Origin: Trueperella abortisuis
Lineage (GTDB): Bacteria; Actinomycetota; Actinomycetes; Actinomycetales; Actinomycetaceae
Reading direction: 5' to 3'
NCBI RefSeq assembly: GCF_030811095.1
Contig: NZ_JAUSQL010000001.1
Location: 62,001 to 126,000, forward strand
DNA length: 64,000 nt
Shown: positions 10,638-19,472 of the stretch, one piece after another
How positions within the stretch are numbered: position 1 is the stretch's first letter
Layout: every line of letters starts with the position of its first letter
Notes under the pieces: model-generated
Seen by the model: only the letters and a program-made list of their open reading frames with translations
Databases searched by the model: none
What the model was told of the DNA's origin: nothing
Translations under genes and position numbers: made by a program

Positions 10638-11063
10638 ATGACCGAGACCACGCAGACCCCAGATAGCGTCGAGCAGCCCAAGGCGGAGGAGAAGGTGGAC
10701 GTGGGCATCAGCCGCGTCCGCATGACCATCTCGCGCATCGACCCACTGTCCGCGCTCAAGCTTTCCTTCCTTGTGTCGGTGGGTGTGGGCATCATGATCG
10801 TCATCGCCGCCATCCTCTTGTGGTTCACGCTTGACGCCATGCACGTGTGGGCACGCATCAACGAACTGCTCGTGACCCTCAACTCCGAGCCGCTGCTCGA
10901 GCTAGGCCAGTTCATGCAGTTCGGGCGCGTCGTGTCCTTCGCCGTCGTCGTGGGCGTTATTGAGGTGGTGCTCATGACCCTGTTCGGCACCGTGATGGCG
11001 CTCCTGTACAACGTGGTCGCCATGCTCGTAGGCGGGCTCGGCATCACCGTAACGGACGAGTAG
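10638..11063 (+). CDS. DUF3566 domain membrane protein
   Basis: 141 residues. A charged N-terminus of about 35 residues is followed by RVRMTISRIDPLSALKLSF, the start of the DUF3566 domain, then two hydrophobic segments at about 50-72 and 95-125. This family sits downstream of gyrA throughout actinobacteria; the function is not established. GGAGATCTCTC precedes the ATG. No strong terminator separates it from gyrA, so some read-through is likely. Confidence 0.88.
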   Translation: MTETTQTPDSVEQPKAEEKVDVGISRVRMTISRIDPLSALKLSFLVSVGVGIMIVIAAILLWFTLDAMHVWARINELLVTLNSEPLLELGQFMQFGRVVSFAVVVGVIEVVLMTLFGTVMALLYNVVAMLVGGLGITVTDE

Positions 11064-11224
11064 CGGGCGCGGGTCGGCCCAGCCAGATCGAAGGTGGCCA
11101 GCAGCGCTCACGGCGTGAAGTAGCGCCCGAGGGGGCGTAAATGTGACGTCGAGCGCTCAGGCGATATCCGGTTTGGAGAAGTGCGGAGGAATGAGTTAAC
11201 CTTATTCGGCATCCTTCAGGAGAG

Positions 11225-11298
11225 GGGCGTATAGCTCAGTCGGTTAGAGCGCCACACTGATAATGTGGAGGTCCGTGGTTCGAGTCCACGTACGCCCA
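11225..11298 (+). tRNA. tRNA-Ile (GAT)
   Basis: 74 nt through the discriminator base. The acceptor stem GGGCGTA pairs with TACGCCC, the D-arm is AGCTCAGTCGGTTAGAGC, the anticodon GAT is at 11259-11261, and the T-loop is GGTTCGAGTCC. CCA is not encoded. It lies downstream of gyrA, a common actinobacterial location. Confidence 0.96.
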
Positions 11299-11321
11299 CT
11301 CGTTAATTGAGGAAGGTCACG

Positions 11322-11444
11322 ATGAAGAGGTTCGCTCTGGTGTGTTTGGCTGGCCTGGGAGGTTACATCGTCTTCCTCCAGGTTCAAAAGAACATGCAGC
11401 GCCAGGCGACGTGGCGACAGGTGACTGACCCGGTTAGCTTCTAA
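11322..11444 (+). CDS. DLW-39-like small protein
   Basis: A 40-residue protein between tRNA-Ile and tRNA-Ala. It starts MKRFALVCLAGLGGYIVFLQ, a short membrane-anchor-like helix, and ends QVTDPVSF. Actinobacteria have a ~39-residue DLW-39 family at this site with a DLW...TDP ending; here the DLW is not intact (TWRQVTDP), but position, length and the TDP tail agree. GAGGAAGG precedes the ATG. The stop codon directly precedes the first base of tRNA-Ala. The function is unknown. Confidence 0.75.
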   Translation: MKRFALVCLAGLGGYIVFLQVQKNMQRQATWRQVTDPVSF

Positions 11445-11520
11445 GGGGCCTTGGCGCAATTGGTAGCGCACCTGCTTTGCAAGCAGGGGGTTACGGGTTC
11501 GAGTCCCGTAGGCTCCACCA
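11445..11520 (+). tRNA. tRNA-Ala (TGC)
   Basis: 76 nt with an encoded CCA end. The acceptor stem GGGGCCT pairs with AGGCTCC with one wobble pair. The anticodon TGC is at 11478-11480 and the T-loop is GGTTCGAGTCC. It abuts the stop codon of the preceding small gene. Confidence 0.96.
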
Positions 11521-11524
11521 ACTG

Positions 11525-11558
11525 CCTGCTGGTGTCGATATAATTTCGCGCCAGCAGG
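11525..11558 (+). terminator. Candidate terminator after tRNA-Ala
   Basis: CCTGCTGG (11525-11532) pairs with CCAGCAGG (11551-11558) across an 18-base loop and is followed by TCTTGTTTGTT. The T-rich tail supports termination, but the loop is long. Confidence 0.45.
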
Positions 11559-11787
11559 TCTTGTTTGTTGATGGTCGTAGCTGCTCCTTTGAAAGACAAA
11601 GCACATAAATGGTGAACGACTCTGACCAATTCTACCAAGCACGGCCTAAAGCTCGGGCAACGCAACATCTCGCTAGTTTGAAACAAGCGCCCGCAGGTAG
11701 ACTTGGATAAACGTAACCCCGGCGATTCAGCCGAGGCTGGTGATCGTTCCGGGGTCTTCGGTACCTATTTTACTGCAGGAGGCGGAT

Positions 11788-12102
11788 GTGTCAATGGCAG
11801 GTAGAGCTTGGGATGGTAGTCACGTGGTGCATCTGCTTTCTGAAGAGCGCATGGCTACCTATATCACCGCTGCCGATGGTGACCTTGATAACGCATTCGA
11901 ACTGTATGCCTGGAACATTCAGCTTGCCACGGCATTGCAGGGTGCCACCGCGATGGTGGAAGTGGTGGCTCGTAACGCTATCGACCATGCGCTTACCGCG
12001 TGGCATCAAGGGAAGCATCCTGGTGGGGATTGGTTTAACCTGCCGGTGTTTGATGAGCGAACTCGGAACGATATTGCTGCGGCTCGGGCTCGGGTGCCCT
12101 GA
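11788..12102 (+). CDS. Abi-like (HEPN-type) protein, probably truncated
   Basis: 104 residues, resembling the N-terminal part of Abi-like proteins common in actinobacteria. Key segments are LSEERMATYITAADGDLDNA, ELYAWNIQLATALQ and MVEVVARNAIDHAL, the last like the family's HEPN helix. Full-length members are about twice as long, and the frame stops soon after NDIAAARARVP, so I read it as shortened. The start is uncertain: a GTG at 11788 has AGGAGG 5 bp upstream, and an ATG follows at 11794. Phage-exclusion activity is unlikely if it is truncated. Confidence 0.5.
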   Translation: MSMAGRAWDGSHVVHLLSEERMATYITAADGDLDNAFELYAWNIQLATALQGATAMVEVVARNAIDHALTAWHQGKHPGGDWFNLPVFDERTRNDIAAARARVP

Positions 12103-12242
12103 AAAGCGACCTGAGCAACGTCGTCACGAAACTCAAGAACCCTTGTTTTGGCTTGTTATCAAACGAAAAAGCCCATCCACACCACCGCCGCCACGCACAC
12201 CGCTTTGTATCATCTTCGGAAACTAGGTAACCACGGCGATAG

Positions 12243-12270
12243 CCGAACGGTAAGACAGCCGTTCGGTTTT
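12243..12270 (+). terminator. Rho-independent terminator
   Basis: CCGAACGG (12243-12250) pairs with CCGTTCGG (12259-12266) across an 8-base loop and is followed by TTTTCTT. It would end transcription from the Abi-like gene. Confidence 0.7.
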
Positions 12271-12791
12271 CTTACTCGTGAGGCTCAGGAAGTTGTGCGC
12301 AAGTTTACTGCGCAAACCTGCGAGCACCACTGGATTCCGCTAAAGGTCGACGAGGAGCCCAGCATTAACCTCTTTTCCGGACATCGAGTTGGATACCCGG
12401 TGGATACCAATGGAAGCGGCGTCTCGGTAATTGAAGGCGCCGACGAACTAACGACGAGTAATACCAGTTTCAAGATGCTCTTGTGCCCGCGAATGAATAA
12501 GATAATGACGAACATTTGGCCGGGCCTGGTCCTCTAGCCACCGCTACCTGGTCGGATTCGCATAGTTCAGACCCGTCATATCCATTCTAATAGTCATAAC
12601 TTGGCCTGGAGCGAAGCCCGGATTATCCCGCCTAAGTACGCCGGTGACCGGGGTGGCCTACAGAAGTCGTGAATATACCGGCTGGTAGGTAGCAACAGTA
12701 CCGGGCATGCCTGGAGTACATATGGGCGAGTGATTTGTCCGTGTCTCCCCGGATCGGGCCTAACCATAGGTTTAGTGCCCTATACATGGAG

Positions 12792-12808
12792 GTTTAATCA
12801 TGTTAAAC
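12792..12808. promoter_or_regulatory. Inverted repeat before the HicA-like gene (candidate operator)
   Basis: GTTTAA-TCATG-TTAAAC, perfect 6-bp arms, 8 bp before the GTG start. HicB-type antitoxins with a DNA-binding domain repress their own operons through such sites, so autoregulation is a reasonable inference. Confidence 0.5.
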
Positions 12809-12816
12809 TGGAGCGT

Positions 12817-13002
12817 GTGAAGCGAAAAGACCTGATTCGAGAGCTGCGCGATATCGCCAGAAAGCAGGGCACGAACTTCACCGTGGCTGAAGGAGGAAGA
12901 CACACCGAGATCAAGATTGGTACCAAAGTGCTCATCGTCCCTCGCCACCGCGAGATTAACGAACTGACAGCTCAAGGGATTATTGAGGAGGCATCAAGAT
13001 GA
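12817..13002 (+). CDS. hicA: HicA-family toxin
   Basis: 61 residues, normal for HicA, small RNA-binding proteins that cleave mRNA. The sequence runs MKRKDLIRELRDIARKQG, then GGRHTEIKIG with the conserved histidine of the active site, then IVPRHREI, where HicA proteins have a conserved proline and basic segment. I chose the GTG at 12817 because family members start with about this many residues before the histidine. It overlaps the next gene by 4 bp (ATGA), the usual coupled toxin-antitoxin order. Confidence 0.8.
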   Translation: MKRKDLIRELRDIARKQGTNFTVAEGGRHTEIKIGTKVLIVPRHREINELTAQGIIEEASR

Positions 13003-13382
13003 CTACGCCATACATCCATATCGATTTCCAATCGGGGTGGTGGATCGCGACTATCAAACTCGATAGTAATACCCTCCACACCCAGGGCCGCAATTTAGCT
13101 GAGCTTTACCAGATGATCGATGATGCGCTTGAGATCGCCAGGGAGGATCCGGATCTTCCGACCCCAGGTGATGCCCGGATGATGACATTTGCGCCTCGGA
13201 TTCATAACTTCACTATTGAAACGACTCAGGCTCGTCACGAAGCTGATCGCGCCCAACAGCGGGCGCAACAGGTTCAGCGCGACGCCGTGAAGGAAATGCG
13301 CCGTGAAGGGATGAAGACAGCGGATATCGGAACGCTCTTGGGGATAACGAAAGGTCGTGTCTCCCAACTTGCGAACAGCTGA
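12999..13382 (+). CDS. hicB: HicB-like antitoxin with C-terminal helix-turn-helix
   Basis: 127 residues. The first ~60 form a HicB-like fold (IHIDFQSGWWIATIKLDSNT, then LAELYQMIDDALEIA). Residues 80-105 are helical and Gln/Arg-rich, and the end carries EGMKTADIGTLLGITKGRVS, a helix-turn-helix that probably binds the operator. It is translated from an ATG inside the toxin's stop region. Expected role: neutralise the HicA-like toxin and repress the pair. Divergence from canonical HicB is notable, so the name is a family assignment. Confidence 0.75.
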   Translation: MTTPYIHIDFQSGWWIATIKLDSNTLHTQGRNLAELYQMIDDALEIAREDPDLPTPGDARMMTFAPRIHNFTIETTQARHEADRAQQRAQQVQRDAVKEMRREGMKTADIGTLLGITKGRVSQLANS

Positions 13383-13402
13383 CTGATTCGGATGACGGAA
13401 AA

Positions 13403-13441
13403 TGTGGGGGGCGGGGTGCGCATCGCACCCCGCCCCCCACA
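13403..13441. terminator. Strong GC-rich hairpin between convergent genes
   Basis: An 18-bp perfect stem (13403-13420 with 13424-13441) and a 3-base loop CAT. No T-run follows on either strand. It lies between hicB (forward) and a reverse-strand gene, so it may block transcription from both sides. Confidence 0.6.
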
Positions 13442-13533
13442 CAGGTCACGGCCAAAGCTCAATCAGCGGCCTCGCTATCCCTGCAGCCAACAGGCCTGGC
13501 CCTCAGCCGACAGGCCTGGCCCTTCCGCAGGAG

Positions 13534-14349
13534 CTAGTCCTCCTTGAGGATCCCGGCCGCCTCGGCGGCCTCCTCCTCGCGAGTCTTCTCGACCTTCTCC
13601 TTCAGCTCTTCTTCCTTGAGCTCGGCCTCGGAGACGTCCTCCGTGATGACCTCATGCTCGGCAGCCTGCTCCTCCACCTTCTCCTTGGCGGTGGTGGCGT
13701 CCGCTGCCGCGCCGGCCGCCGTAGCCGAATCCTCGGGCTCATCGGATGGCACCGAGACGTCCTCCCAGTAGGCCTCGGCCCACGGATCCTGGACCGGCCG
13801 AGAGCGCGCCCACGCAACGTAGGCGGCGGCAGCGCCCGCGCCGGCTACCGCGAGGAAACCGATCCACTTGCGCAGGCCGCGCTTCTTCTTCTCCGGCTTG
13901 GCCAGCTCCTTCTTAGACGCGGCGACGACGGCGTTCGCGCGGCTCGTCAAATCACCGGAGTTAGACCGGGCCTCGTCGAGGGCCGCCTGCGCGGCGCGCT
14001 TGGCGCGGGGAAGATAATCCTCGCGCACGAGCGCCGAGGTCTCCTCATACCGAGCGGTGGCGTCGGCGACGTAGGGACGAGCCTTCTCGGCGGCGTCGTG
14101 GGCGACGTCGTTAGCCTTGTCGTAGGCCTCCTTGACGTACGGGCGTGCCTTCTCGGCGGCGTCCTTCACAAGGGGCGCGGCCTTCTCATAGGCGTCGGCG
14201 GCCAGCGGCTCGGCCCAGTTCACCGCGGCCCGAACGGAATCCTTCACCAACGAACCGATCTGGTTGCCGACCTCCGCTGCACGTTCGGCCAGCGGCTCGA
14301 CCTGATCGGCCACCTTATCTTTCGTGCTCTTCTTCTTGAACAAAGACAT
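13534..14349 (-). CDS. YtxH/apolipoprotein-like helical membrane protein
   Basis: 271 residues, rich in Ala, Glu and Lys. Residues 1-150 hold imperfect amphipathic repeats built around AAEKARPYV and similar units. A single membrane segment follows at about 160-182 (KWIGFLAVAGAGAAAAYVAW), then an acidic, coiled-coil-like tail to the end. Such proteins are common in actinobacteria near ppiA, with no firm function. I chose the ATG at 14349 because GGAGGTAAAC is just upstream. It is divergent from ppiA. Confidence 0.7.
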   Translation of the reverse strand: MSLFKKKSTKDKVADQVEPLAERAAEVGNQIGSLVKDSVRAAVNWAEPLAADAYEKAAPLVKDAAEKARPYVKEAYDKANDVAHDAAEKARPYVADATARYEETSALVREDYLPRAKRAAQAALDEARSNSGDLTSRANAVVAASKKELAKPEKKKRGLRKWIGFLAVAGAGAAAAYVAWARSRPVQDPWAEAYWEDVSVPSDEPEDSATAAGAAADATTAKEKVEEQAAEHEVITEDVSEAELKEEELKEKVEKTREEEAAEAAGILKED

Positions 14350-14555
14350 GTTTACCTCCACTGCTGGACGGCGTTGTGCCGCGCGTTACCATTATCTTTC
14401 CACGTAGTTGGCTATTTCGCAGGACGCTAGCCGAATTATCTCGGCAAATGCCCCCTCTTTTCATTGAGAGAGTAAATTTCGCCCATAGCGGTGTGCTGAA
14501 ACGAATGCGTGGAGAAAGCCCGTCCGGCCCGGGCGGGTGTGGGAGGATTAGCCAT

Positions 14556-15077
14556 ATGGAAGCAACACTGCATACAAACTACGGAGACATCAAGATCGAC
14601 CTCTACCCGGAGCACGCTCCCGAAACGGTCGCCAACTTCACCGAGCTCGCCACGGGCAAGCGCGAGTGGATCAACCCGCGTACGGGGCAGACCACCACGG
14701 ATCCGCTGTACGACGGCGTCATTTTCCACCGCGTCATCGCCGGCTTCATGATCCAGGGCGGCGATCCGCTCGGGACCGGCACCGGCGGCCCGGGCTACCG
14801 CTTCGACGACGAGATCGCCCCCGAACTAAACTTCACCGAGCCCTACGTGCTCGCCATGGCGAACGCCGGCAAGCAGGGCGGCCGCGGCACGAACGGTTCG
14901 CAGTTCTTCATCACCGTCGCTCCGACCACCTGGCTGCAGGGCAAGCACACGATCTTCGGCAAGGTTAACGACGCCGACTCCCAGGCTGTCGTCGACGCGA
15001 TTGCCGGCGTCGAGACCGGCCCGATGGATCGCCCGCTTCAGGACGTGGTCATCAACTCGGTGACGGTCGTCGACTAG
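14556..15077 (+). CDS. ppiA: Cyclophilin-type peptidyl-prolyl isomerase
   Basis: 173 residues, cytoplasmic (no signal peptide). The cyclophilin fold shows APETVANFTELA, DGVIFHRVIAGFMIQGGDP (catalytic Arg in FHRV), GRGTNGSQFFITVAP and LQGKHTIFGKV. It catalyses proline cis-trans isomerisation in protein folding. I chose the ATG at 14556 because GGGAGGA precedes it and the family starts here. The gene ends 3 bp before the rhomboid start, so the two are probably co-transcribed. Confidence 0.95.
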   Translation: MEATLHTNYGDIKIDLYPEHAPETVANFTELATGKREWINPRTGQTTTDPLYDGVIFHRVIAGFMIQGGDPLGTGTGGPGYRFDDEIAPELNFTEPYVLAMANAGKQGGRGTNGSQFFITVAPTTWLQGKHTIFGKVNDADSQAVVDAIAGVETGPMDRPLQDVVINSVTVVD

Positions 15078-15080
15078 CTT

Positions 15081-15791
15081 ATGGACGACGCCGAACGGTT
15101 CGACGGAGTGTCGGGCGAGGAGGAAAGAGCTCCCGGTTTCCGGAGGCGGATGTTCGTCCGGCGTCGTTATCATGCCCCGGTGACTGCGGCGCTGATCGTC
15201 CTGTGCGCCGTCATGGCGCTTGCGGAGCGTCTGCAGCCCCAGGTGGGGGTGGAATTCATGTTCTACCCTCCCCTGGCGCAGGCGCAACCCTACCGCTTCA
15301 TCACCTCAGCGTTCCTCCACAGCGGCTTTTGGCACCTCGTGTTGAACATGTATGCGCTGTGGTTGCTGGGGCGTGCGCTTGAGCCGGCGCTCGGCTGGGC
15401 GAGATACCTGGCGTTGTACTTCCTGTCCGCCATCGCGGGTAATGCCGCGGTATACGCGGTTGCCAACCTGACTGGCGGGTGGAATGTCGGCGCGGTGGGC
15501 GCCTCCGGCGCGATTTTCGGGCTGTTTGGCGCGCTGATGATCATGTATCGCAAGGTGAATGCGAACATGTCGGGGATCCTCGTCATCCTCGGAATCAATC
15601 TTGTGTATGGCTTTGTGATGCCGGGGATTTCGTGGGAGTCACACGTCGGCGGGTTACTCGTGGGCGCGTTCCTGATGTGGCTATGGCTTTCGATCCGCGA
15701 GGGCGGGCAAGGCCTGCGCACCCGAGCGTTCCTCGATATCGCCTCCGGGTTGGCGGTGCTTGCGCTGACCGGGCTCATCCTGTGGATCTAG
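15081..15791 (+). CDS. Rhomboid family intramembrane serine protease
   Basis: 236 residues with about six to seven membrane helices. The catalytic serine is in VGASGAIFGLFGAL, and the partner histidine is in SWESHVGGLLVGAF. An HSGFWHLVLNMYALWLLG segment matches the rhomboid loop and helix 2. The first 40 residues are charged and cytoplasmic. It cleaves membrane proteins within the bilayer; the substrate is unknown. Position after ppiA is conserved in actinobacteria. Confidence 0.92.
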   Translation: MDDAERFDGVSGEEERAPGFRRRMFVRRRYHAPVTAALIVLCAVMALAERLQPQVGVEFMFYPPLAQAQPYRFITSAFLHSGFWHLVLNMYALWLLGRALEPALGWARYLALYFLSAIAGNAAVYAVANLTGGWNVGAVGASGAIFGLFGALMIMYRKVNANMSGILVILGINLVYGFVMPGISWESHVGGLLVGAFLMWLWLSIREGGQGLRTRAFLDIASGLAVLALTGLILWI

Positions 15792-15859
15792 CGGCGCGGA
15801 TCTAGCCGCGCGAAGGGCAGGACGTTGCCATGCCGGTCCCGCTAATCATCGATAGCTAT

Positions 15860-15963
15860 CCCCAGGTGTGGTTTACCCTGTGGAAAATTACACCCATGTA
15901 ATTCGAGTTGTCCCCAGCTGTGGCTTGGTCTGTGGAGAATTACATCCGTGTCATTTAGGCGGG
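15860..15963. repeat. Two 52-bp imperfect tandem repeats with a shared palindrome
   Basis: Units at 15860-15911 and 15912-15963 both start CCCCAG, both contain a CTGTGGA stretch, and both carry the palindrome: ATTACA-CCCA-TGTAAT (15887-15902) and ATTACA-TCCG-TGTCAT (15939-15954). The same palindrome occurs at 629-644 before dnaA. It may be a binding site for a regulator. Confidence 0.7.
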
Positions 15964-15970
15964 CGTGTAG

Positions 15971-16037
15971 CTAACTGGTGAATCTGAGAGATTTCGTCGT
16001 GAAAACAGGGCTTTTTAGGCCCAGATTCACGAGTTAG
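15971..16037. repeat. 67-bp dispersed inverted-repeat element, copy 1
   Basis: 15-bp arms (15971-15985 and 16023-16037) match at 14 of 15 positions as an inverted repeat. A related element lies in the opposite orientation at 62387-62449; the first 36 bases agree at 28 positions. Both lie between convergent genes, so they may act as hairpin terminators or as mobile palindromic repeats. Confidence 0.65.
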
Positions 16038-16133
16038 CCCCGCCCAACAGCCGCACCGCGGGACTGGTGTGACGCGTGAGAATATTGTGACTGATGTGAC
16101 GGGGATTTTGGGTGGCCGCGCGGTCAGGAAGCG

Positions 16134-16409
16134 TTACTTCCATCCCATCGTCATGAGGAAGCCCACCAGCATGAATCCGATGCCCACGAAGATGTTGATG
16201 TTGCCGTTGGATAGGCCCGGGATCGGGAAGCGTCCGCCGGTGATGTAGGCGACGACGATGATAATGAGACCGAGGACGGCGAGGCCGACCATGACGGGAA
16301 CCCACCACCGGGGAGACTGCGCGGGAGCGGCATTCTTACGGTTCTCCTGCGCGTGCTGCTGGGCAATCCTGCGCTCAACGACCTTCTTGCGCTTCTTCGA
16401 TTCGGGCAT
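16134..16409 (-). CDS. crgA: Cell division protein CrgA
   Basis: 91 residues. A basic N-terminal tail (MPESKKRKKVVERR) precedes two membrane helices at about 36-57 and 72-90, with WWVPVMVGLAVLGLI and NIFVGIGFMLVGFLMTMGW. This is the compact CrgA pattern. CrgA binds FtsZ, FtsI and other divisome proteins and helps place septal synthesis in actinobacteria. Its place near the kinase and elongation cluster is conserved. Confidence 0.93.
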   Translation of the reverse strand: MPESKKRKKVVERRIAQQHAQENRKNAAPAQSPRWWVPVMVGLAVLGLIIIVVAYITGGRFPIPGLSNGNINIFVGIGFMLVGFLMTMGWK

Positions 16410-16556
16410 CGCTTATCCTTCTGTGCGGAACTTACCCCCAAATCCTATATGGATAAAAGGAGAAACGGGAATCATCCACAGGGCAAGTCTTCATCACGCG
16501 GAGATGCGGTGACGATGACATACACTATGGAGTGCAAAAGGAGTCAACTCGAGGAG

Positions 16557-17336
16557 ATGATGATGAAGGCGGAGCACGCGCGGCGCAAACCCTCCCTGTT
16601 CGGCCGAATCCTCGGTGTCATTGGGGAACTGATGATCACTGCTGGCCTCGTCATCGGGCTGTTCATTGTGTGGCAGATCTGGTGGACGGACATTGAGGCG
16701 AACAAGCAGCAGGAAGCTGCCATCGTCACGCTCCGCGAGGAGTATGGCACGGTTCCGGATGACGGGGTCGCGCAACCCCAGCCCGGCCCGCCCCCGGAGT
16801 GGGCGGGGCCAACTGGCGAGGGCGAAACGATCGGCATCATGCGTATCCCGGCATTCGGCCTCGACTACGCCTACACGATCCAGAACGGAACCGACCTGGC
16901 CACGGTCCTCGATAAGGGTTCCTTCGGACGTTACACGGACACGACCTACCCGGGTCAGGTGGGCAACTTCGCGACGGCGGCCCACAGGCAAACCTACGGC
17001 GCCCCGATGCTCAACGTACCGGACCTCAACGAGGGCGACGCGATTGTGGTGGAGACGGCGGAGGCCTTCTACGTGTACAAGATTATCGCGGACGAGATCG
17101 TCAAACCGACGGACGTGTGGACGGTCGCCCCCGACCCGTTCATGGCGTTTGACTCACTGACCAACGGCACCCCGGTGTCGGAGGCCACGCGCCGACTGCT
17201 AACGATCACCACCTGCCACCCGCCCTTTGTGTCCAACGAGCGATGGGTGGTCCACGCTGAGTTCGACTACTGGACGAAGCGTGCAGATGGGCTCCCGAAG
17301 GAGCTTGTGGATACTAACGCGGAAGGAACGAACTGA
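16557..17336 (+). CDS. srtE: Class E sortase
   Basis: 259 residues. One N-terminal membrane helix (about 20-42) anchors an extracytoplasmic sortase domain. The catalytic His is in ATAAHRQTYG, the Cys in LLTITTCHPPF and the Arg in NERWVVHA. Class E sortases attach surface proteins with LAXTG-type signals to the cell wall. The start is uncertain: three ATGs (16557, 16560, 16563) follow GAGGAG and AAAAGGAG, and an upstream ATG at 16527 is in frame. The next small gene begins within the stop codon. Confidence 0.9.
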   Translation: MMMKAEHARRKPSLFGRILGVIGELMITAGLVIGLFIVWQIWWTDIEANKQQEAAIVTLREEYGTVPDDGVAQPQPGPPPEWAGPTGEGETIGIMRIPAFGLDYAYTIQNGTDLATVLDKGSFGRYTDTTYPGQVGNFATAAHRQTYGAPMLNVPDLNEGDAIVVETAEAFYVYKIIADEIVKPTDVWTVAPDPFMAFDSLTNGTPVSEATRRLLTITTCHPPFVSNERWVVHAEFDYWTKRADGLPKELVDTNAEGTN

Positions 17337-17491
17337 TGTACGCAGCGATTTGGCGCATGCTTCCGGGCCCGACCTGGCTGAAGGTCATTGAGGCCCTAGC
17401 CCTCATCTTCGGCGTGGTATACCTGCTGTTCGAATACGTCTACCCGTGGGTGATGGAGAACACACACCTGGTCGACAACACGGTCGGCTAA
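17336..17491 (+). CDS. Conserved small actinobacterial membrane protein
   Basis: 51 residues, starting on the last base of the sortase stop codon (TGATG), so it is translationally coupled to srtE. It reads MYAAIWRMLPGPTWLKV, a membrane helix at about 19-41, and ends VDNTVG. Similar ~50-residue proteins with LPGP near the start and a TVG end follow sortase E in other actinobacteria. The function is unknown; an accessory role for the sortase is possible but untested. Confidence 0.75.
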   Translation: MYAAIWRMLPGPTWLKVIEALALIFGVVYLLFEYVYPWVMENTHLVDNTVG

Positions 17492-17502
17492 CGACGACGA
17501 GG

Positions 17503-17529
17503 CCCGGCCGCGCCGTTCGCGCGGCCGGG
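17503..17529. terminator. Bidirectional hairpin between convergent genes
   Basis: CCCGGCCGCGC (17503-17513) pairs perfectly with GCGCGGCCGGG (17519-17529) across a 5-base loop. It lies between the small membrane protein gene and pknB, which converge. No T-run is present. Confidence 0.6.
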
Positions 17530-17534
17530 GCATT

Positions 17535-19382
<1,848 letters not shown>

Positions 19383-19472
19383 GCCGAACTTTCCTTTCCC
19401 TCACACCTTCAAACATACTGCCCCAAAGCGGCGCGTGATTGCCAACTATCGAGGTTACGATACGGTTACAGT

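Larger units (their letters stand above)
12103..12816. other. Accessory stretch with no convincing gene
   Basis: 714 bp with lower GC than its surroundings. A forward frame at 12148-12537 could encode 129 residues, but it crosses a terminator-like hairpin, matches no family I recognise, and has a competing reverse frame, so I do not call it. The segment looks like decayed accessory DNA between the Abi-like remnant and the toxin-antitoxin pair. Confidence 0.5.

Noticed and set aside
12148..12537. 129-residue forward frame in the accessory patch
   Set aside because: It spans a terminator-like hairpin, resembles no family I know, and a reverse frame competes over the same bases.
12668..12690. 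GAATATACCGGCTGG stretch resembling part of the dispersed repeat
   Set aside because: Only about 15 bases match and the rest of the element is absent, so chance similarity cannot be ruled out.
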